Assembly: GCF_030811855.1 (NCBI RefSeq)
Contig: NZ_JAUSRN010000010.1
Span: 159,001 to 223,000 of the forward strand
DNA from: Variovorax paradoxus
GTDB taxonomy: Bacteria > Pseudomonadota > Gammaproteobacteria > Burkholderiales > Burkholderiaceae_C
Length of the DNA stretch: 64,000 nucleotides
Direction: 5' to 3'
Shown here: one piece after another, positions 61,047-64,000 of the stretch
How positions within the stretch are numbered: position 1 is the stretch's first letter
How the letters are laid out: each line of letters begins with the position of its first letter
Position numbers and translations under genes: made by a program
The notes under the pieces: generated by a model
What the model was told of the DNA's origin: nothing
Database searches by the model: none
Seen by the model: the letters and a program-made list of their open reading frames with translations, nothing else

Positions 61047-62372
61047 ATGTCCTTTTTCAAACGCACGGCGCTTGCCGCCGCCTTCACACTCCTTGCCGTG
61101 AACACTTCCAACGCCCAGACTTCCCCGCCCGCCGCGCCCCCCGATCCCGCGGCCACGTCGGTCGAGGCCATGGGCTGGATGAGGGGCTTTCCACCCCCGC
61201 CCGACAAGCTGATCACCTTCGACAACCCGGCCGGCGGCGTGTTTCCGCGCACGCGCTGGAGCTTCTCGCATGTGCGCGAAACCGTGCCCACCGCCAACGT
61301 GTGGCGCGGCAGCGGCGCGGCCAGCCCCCTGCCGGCGGCGCCGCGCAGCGACATCGAAGCCGTGACCTTCAAACCGCTGGGCAGCGAAGAAACGGTGACC
61401 TTCGCCCAGATGATCCCGCGCACCTATACCGACGGCATTCTGGTGCTGCACCGCGGCCGCGTGGTCTACGAGAAGTATTTCGGCGCGCTCACGCCCGAGC
61501 GGCCGCATCTCGCAATGTCGGTCACCAAGTCCTTCGTGGGCACGCTGGCGGCCATCCTCGCCGACGAAGGCAAGCTCGATCCGTCGGCGCCGGTCACCAA
61601 GTACCTGCCCGAACTCAAGGACACGGCCTACGGCGATGCCACGGTGCGCCAGGTGATGGACATGACCATCGGCGTGCACTACTCGGAGAACTACGCCGAT
61701 CCGAAGGCCGAAATCTGGGACTACGCGCGTGCCGGCGGCATGCTGACGCAGGGACCGAACTACGCCGGCCCGAAGTCGTTCTACGAATTTCTCACCACGC
61801 TGAAGAAGGAAGGCGCGCACGACGCCGCCTTTGCCTACAAGACGGTGAATGCCGAGGTGCTGGCCTGGATCCTGCGCCGCACCAGCAACCAGTCGCTCGC
61901 CGACCTGCTGAGCGAGAAGATCTGGCGCCGCATCGGCGCCGAGCAGGACGCCTACTTCATGGTCGACCGCATCGGCACCGAGTCGGGCGGCGGCGGGCTC
62001 AACACCGTGCTGCGCGACATTGCGCGCTTCGGCGAAACCATGCGCAACGGCGGCCGCGCGCCCAACGGGCAGCAGGCCATTCCCAAGGCGGTGGTCGAAG
62101 ACATCCAGCGCGGCGGCGATCCGGCCAAGTTTGCCAAGGCCGGCTATGCGCTGCTGCCGGGCTGGTCGTACCGAAACATGTGGTGGGTCACGAACAATCC
62201 GCACGGCGCCTACATGGCGCGCGGCATCCACGGGCAGAGCATCTATATCGATCCGAAAGCCGAGATGGTGATCGTGCGCTACGCCGCGCATCCGGTCGCG
62301 GCCAATGCAGGCAACGACCCGCTCACGCTGCCGGCCTTCCAGGCCGTGGCCGAGGCGCTGATGCGCCCCTGA
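61047..62372 (+). CDS. Class C beta-lactamase-like serine hydrolase
   Basis: About 441-residue exported protein with a signal peptide (KRTALAAAFTLLAVNTSNA) and the beta-lactamase/esterase SxxK motif in LAMSVTKSFVGTLAA. Later IGVHYSENY and KTVNAEVLAWILRR carry a Tyr-x-Asn-like second motif. Relatives act as 6-aminohexanoate oligomer hydrolases or esterases. ATG 61047 gives a clean signal peptide; upstream in-frame ATG at 61014 and 61017 overlap the crotonase stop and lack a ribosome site. Confidence 0.85.
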   Translation: MSFFKRTALAAAFTLLAVNTSNAQTSPPAAPPDPAATSVEAMGWMRGFPPPPDKLITFDNPAGGVFPRTRWSFSHVRETVPTANVWRGSGAASPLPAAPRSDIEAVTFKPLGSEETVTFAQMIPRTYTDGILVLHRGRVVYEKYFGALTPERPHLAMSVTKSFVGTLAAILADEGKLDPSAPVTKYLPELKDTAYGDATVRQVMDMTIGVHYSENYADPKAEIWDYARAGGMLTQGPNYAGPKSFYEFLTTLKKEGAHDAAFAYKTVNAEVLAWILRRTSNQSLADLLSEKIWRRIGAEQDAYFMVDRIGTESGGGGLNTVLRDIARFGETMRNGGRAPNGQQAIPKAVVEDIQRGGDPAKFAKAGYALLPGWSYRNMWWVTNNPHGAYMARGIHGQSIYIDPKAEMVIVRYAAHPVAANAGNDPLTLPAFQAVAEALMRP

Positions 62373-62390
62373 GCCTTCTTGAAAGGCTCA
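62372..62390. other. Short hairpin between convergent hydrolase and coaX genes
   Basis: GAGCCTT-CTTG-AAAGGCTC stem around 62372-62390, overlapping the end of the hydrolase and close to the coaX stop. No T-run. Confidence 0.4.
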
Positions 62391-63164
62391 GCCCGCGGCG
62401 CGCTCGCGGGCGATAACGAGGAGTCCGTCCATGATCAGGCTCTCGACAAGTTCGAAGTCGCCATTCATGACGGGCGCCATCTTCCAGCCCGCGCCGCCGG
62501 TCATGTAGCAGGCGGGCTCGGCGCCGCAGTGCGAGCGCACGTGCTGCACCATGCGCTCGACGGCGCCGGCAATGGCGTAGGTGCCGCCGCTGGTGAGCGC
62601 GTCGCTGGTGTTGGTCGGAAATTCGCGCACCTCGCCGGTGGGCACGTGCAGCCCGGCCGTGCCCGATTCGAGCGCGCGCAGCATGATGCCGTGGCCCGGC
62701 AGGATCAAGCCGCCCAGGAACTTGCCGCTGGCGTCGATGGCCTCGACCGTGACGGCTGTGCCAATCATCACCACCACCATCGGCCGCGCCGGCCCGGCGT
62801 CCAGCATCCGCTGTCGCGCACCGATCATCGCCACCCAGCGGTCGGCGCCCAGCCGCGTGGGATGGTCGTAGCCGTTGACGATGCCGGCCTCGGCCGCGCT
62901 CGACACCACCCAGCGCGGCGCGCAGTCGAAGCGCTCCTCGATCTGCTCCTCGGCGCGGCGGCGCACCGCATCGCCCGCCACCACGCAGCCCAGCATGGAA
63001 CCGGGGGCGGGCAGGTCGGCCCAGGGGCCTTCGGCCAACCGCTCGATGTGGTCCAGGAACTCGGCCCCATGCGCCTGCAGCACAGCCCCCGGATGCGCGG
63101 CATCGTAGAGAGCCCATTTGAGGCGGGTGTTGCCGATGTCGATCGCAAGGAAGGGGGATGCCAT
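62388..63164 (-). CDS. coaX: Type III pantothenate kinase
   Basis: 258-residue kinase starting CoA synthesis, ASKHA fold. FLAIDIGNTRLKWALYD (phosphate loop), GADRWVAMIGARQR, MIGTAVTVEAIDASGKFLGG and TYAIAGAVERMV are diagnostic. ATG 63164 precedes the family start; another Met at 63197 is in the same frame. Insensitive to feedback by CoA in known members. Confidence 0.95.
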   Translation of the reverse strand: MASPFLAIDIGNTRLKWALYDAAHPGAVLQAHGAEFLDHIERLAEGPWADLPAPGSMLGCVVAGDAVRRRAEEQIEERFDCAPRWVVSSAAEAGIVNGYDHPTRLGADRWVAMIGARQRMLDAGPARPMVVVMIGTAVTVEAIDASGKFLGGLILPGHGIMLRALESGTAGLHVPTGEVREFPTNTSDALTSGGTYAIAGAVERMVQHVRSHCGAEPACYMTGGAGWKMAPVMNGDFELVESLIMDGLLVIARERAAG

Positions 63165-63298
63165 GCGCGGGATTATTGCGACTTTGTCGGCATTCATGCT
63201 GGCACGTCGTTGACACACGCGGCGCGGGCCTACGCCGGCGCATACCGTTCCGCCGCTACATTCGCCAGTTCCATCCACCACGGCACAAGGAGATCACC

Positions 63299-63760
63299 AT
63301 GGGATTGCTCAGTTTCATCAAGGAAGCCGGTGAAAAACTGTTCGGCGGATCGTCGGCCCAGGCCGCCGAGCCGGACGCCAACACCAAGGCCGCGGCGGCC
63401 ATCAAGACTTACATCGAGACGCAGAATCTCGGCCTCACCGGCCTGCAAGTGACCTACACCGCCAGCAGCGGGCAGGTGACCCTGGCCGGCCAGGCCCCTT
63501 CGCAGGAGGCCAGCGAAAAAGCCGCCCTCGCGGCGGGCAACGTGGCCAATGTGACGAGCGTGGACAACAAGCTCGTCGCCCCGGCTGCGCCCCCGGCCCA
63601 GTATCACGACGTCGTCAAGGGCGACACGCTCTCGGCCATTTCGAAGAAGTACTACGGCGACCCCAACAAGTACAACGCGATCTTCGAGGCGAACAAGCCG
63701 ATGCTGAGCCACCCGGACAAGATCTATCCGGGCCAGAAGCTGCGCATCCCGGTGCTTTGA
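63299..63760 (+). CDS. BON-LysM domain protein, Kbp/YgaU-like
   Basis: 153-residue cytosolic or envelope protein. N-terminal segment LLSFIKEAGEKLFGG, a BON domain (about 32-95, VTYTASSGQVTLAGQAPSQ, VANVTSVDNKLV) and a C-terminal LysM domain (YHDVVKGDTLSAISKKYYGD, KIYPGQKLRIPVL). The E. coli homologue Kbp senses potassium. A bidirectional terminator follows at 63776-63805. Confidence 0.9.
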   Translation: MGLLSFIKEAGEKLFGGSSAQAAEPDANTKAAAAIKTYIETQNLGLTGLQVTYTASSGQVTLAGQAPSQEASEKAALAAGNVANVTSVDNKLVAPAAPPAQYHDVVKGDTLSAISKKYYGDPNKYNAIFEANKPMLSHPDKIYPGQKLRIPVL

Positions 63761-63775
63761 CCCTTCCCTCTTGAA

Positions 63776-63805
63776 AAGGCCCGACGTTCCCGTCGGGCCT
63801 TTTTC
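63776..63805. terminator. Bidirectional terminator after BON-LysM gene
   Basis: AAGGCCCGACG (63776-63786) and CGTCGGGCCTT (63791-63801) with a TTCC loop and T run on the plus side, A-rich on the other, so it can stop both flanking convergent genes. Confidence 0.85.
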
Positions 63806-63808
63806 ATT

Positions 63809-64000
63809 TCAGTTCTGCTTCCAGGGCAGGCCGCGCTTGCGCCAACCGCCGAGCAGGCCGCGATGTCCCTGGTCATCGGGGTTGCCCTCGAAGCCTTCGA
63901 GGATGTTGTAGGCCTCGAAGCCGAGTTCGGTGGCGCGCTTGGCCGCGGCGATGGAACGCACGCCGCTGCGGCACAGCAGCACCAGCTTCTTCTGGCCGCC
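63809..64000 (-). CDS. Rhodanese-like sulfurtransferase, C-terminal part (window edge)
   Basis: The minus-strand frame from 64000 to the stop at 63809 reads a rhodanese end: LVLLCRSGVRSIAAAKRA (active-site Cys in CRSGVRS), then TELGFEAYNILEGFEGNPD and a KRGLPWKQN C-terminus. The N-terminal part lies beyond the window. It is probably a single-domain sulfurtransferase. Confidence 0.88.
   Translation of the reverse strand, partial: GGQKKLVLLCRSGVRSIAAAKRATELGFEAYNILEGFEGNPDDQGHRGLLGGWRKRGLPWKQN

Overview
This window is high-GC chromosomal DNA of a betaproteobacterium, most likely a Comamonadaceae member close to Variovorax. The assignment is inferred from the dat-ybeD-lipB-lipA order, an S10 ribosomal gene set that ends at rpsQ, an S3 protein with a long Arg/Gly/Pro/Ala tail, and several liv-type and CoA-ligase genes; no database search was possible. 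I see no rRNA, tRNA, CRISPR array, transposase or integrase.

Layout. 1-2.8 kb: lipoate synthesis (partial dat, ybeD, lipB, lipA). 2.8-10.2 kb: a tightly overlapping run of glycosyltransferase, PIG-L-like protein, APS kinase, sulfotransferase, Gfo/Idh/MocA dehydrogenase, DegT-type aminotransferase and adenylate-forming ligase. It looks like a cassette for making and sulfating an amino-sugar-containing surface glycan, read through from lipA. 10.2-14.4 kb: permease, AraC regulator, EamA transporter, small unknown protein and MDR oxidoreductase. 14.5-18.1 kb: a two-component system with a Spy-like lipoprotein and a small repeat-containing secreted protein. 18.2-20.7 kb: a regulatory PTS (EI, HPr, EIIA) with no sugar permease. 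21-24.6 kb: lipoprotein, TlpA-like thioredoxin, cytochrome c', cytochrome b561, GNAT and peroxiredoxin.

24.7-37.3 kb: translation genes on the minus strand, str operon first (rpsL, rpsG, fusA, tuf, rpsJ, terminator), then two unrelated exported proteins including an HEWGH metalloprotease lipoprotein, then a separately promoted rplC-rplD-rplW-rplB-rpsS-rplV-rpsC-rplP-rpmC-rpsQ operon with its own terminator. The S10 operon is therefore split after rpsJ, and the spc genes do not follow rpsQ.

37.3-48.7 kb: DD-carboxypeptidase, hydrolase, ferredoxin, VanZ-like protein, hemJ, a candidate small RNA, hemB, CorA, a second copy of the small repeat protein, LysR regulator, dienelactone hydrolase, DsbA-fold isomerase, SDR, MarC and EVE. 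48.7-55.9 kb: a complete branched-chain-amino-acid-type ABC transporter (livH-M-G-F plus binding protein) with an embedded long-chain acyl-CoA ligase, interrupted between livG and livF by a 343-bp nested inverted repeat. 55.9-64 kb: AraC regulator, HSL-family esterase, purT, hydroxyacyl-CoA dehydrogenase, enoyl-CoA hydratase, class C beta-lactamase-like hydrolase, coaX, a BON-LysM protein and a partial rhodanese.

Most promising for follow-up: the lipA-linked sulfated-glycan cassette, the promoter- and terminator-bounded small RNA candidate at 41.28-41.39 kb with an exposed CCUCCC segment, the inverted repeat in the liv operon, and the insertion splitting the S10 operon.
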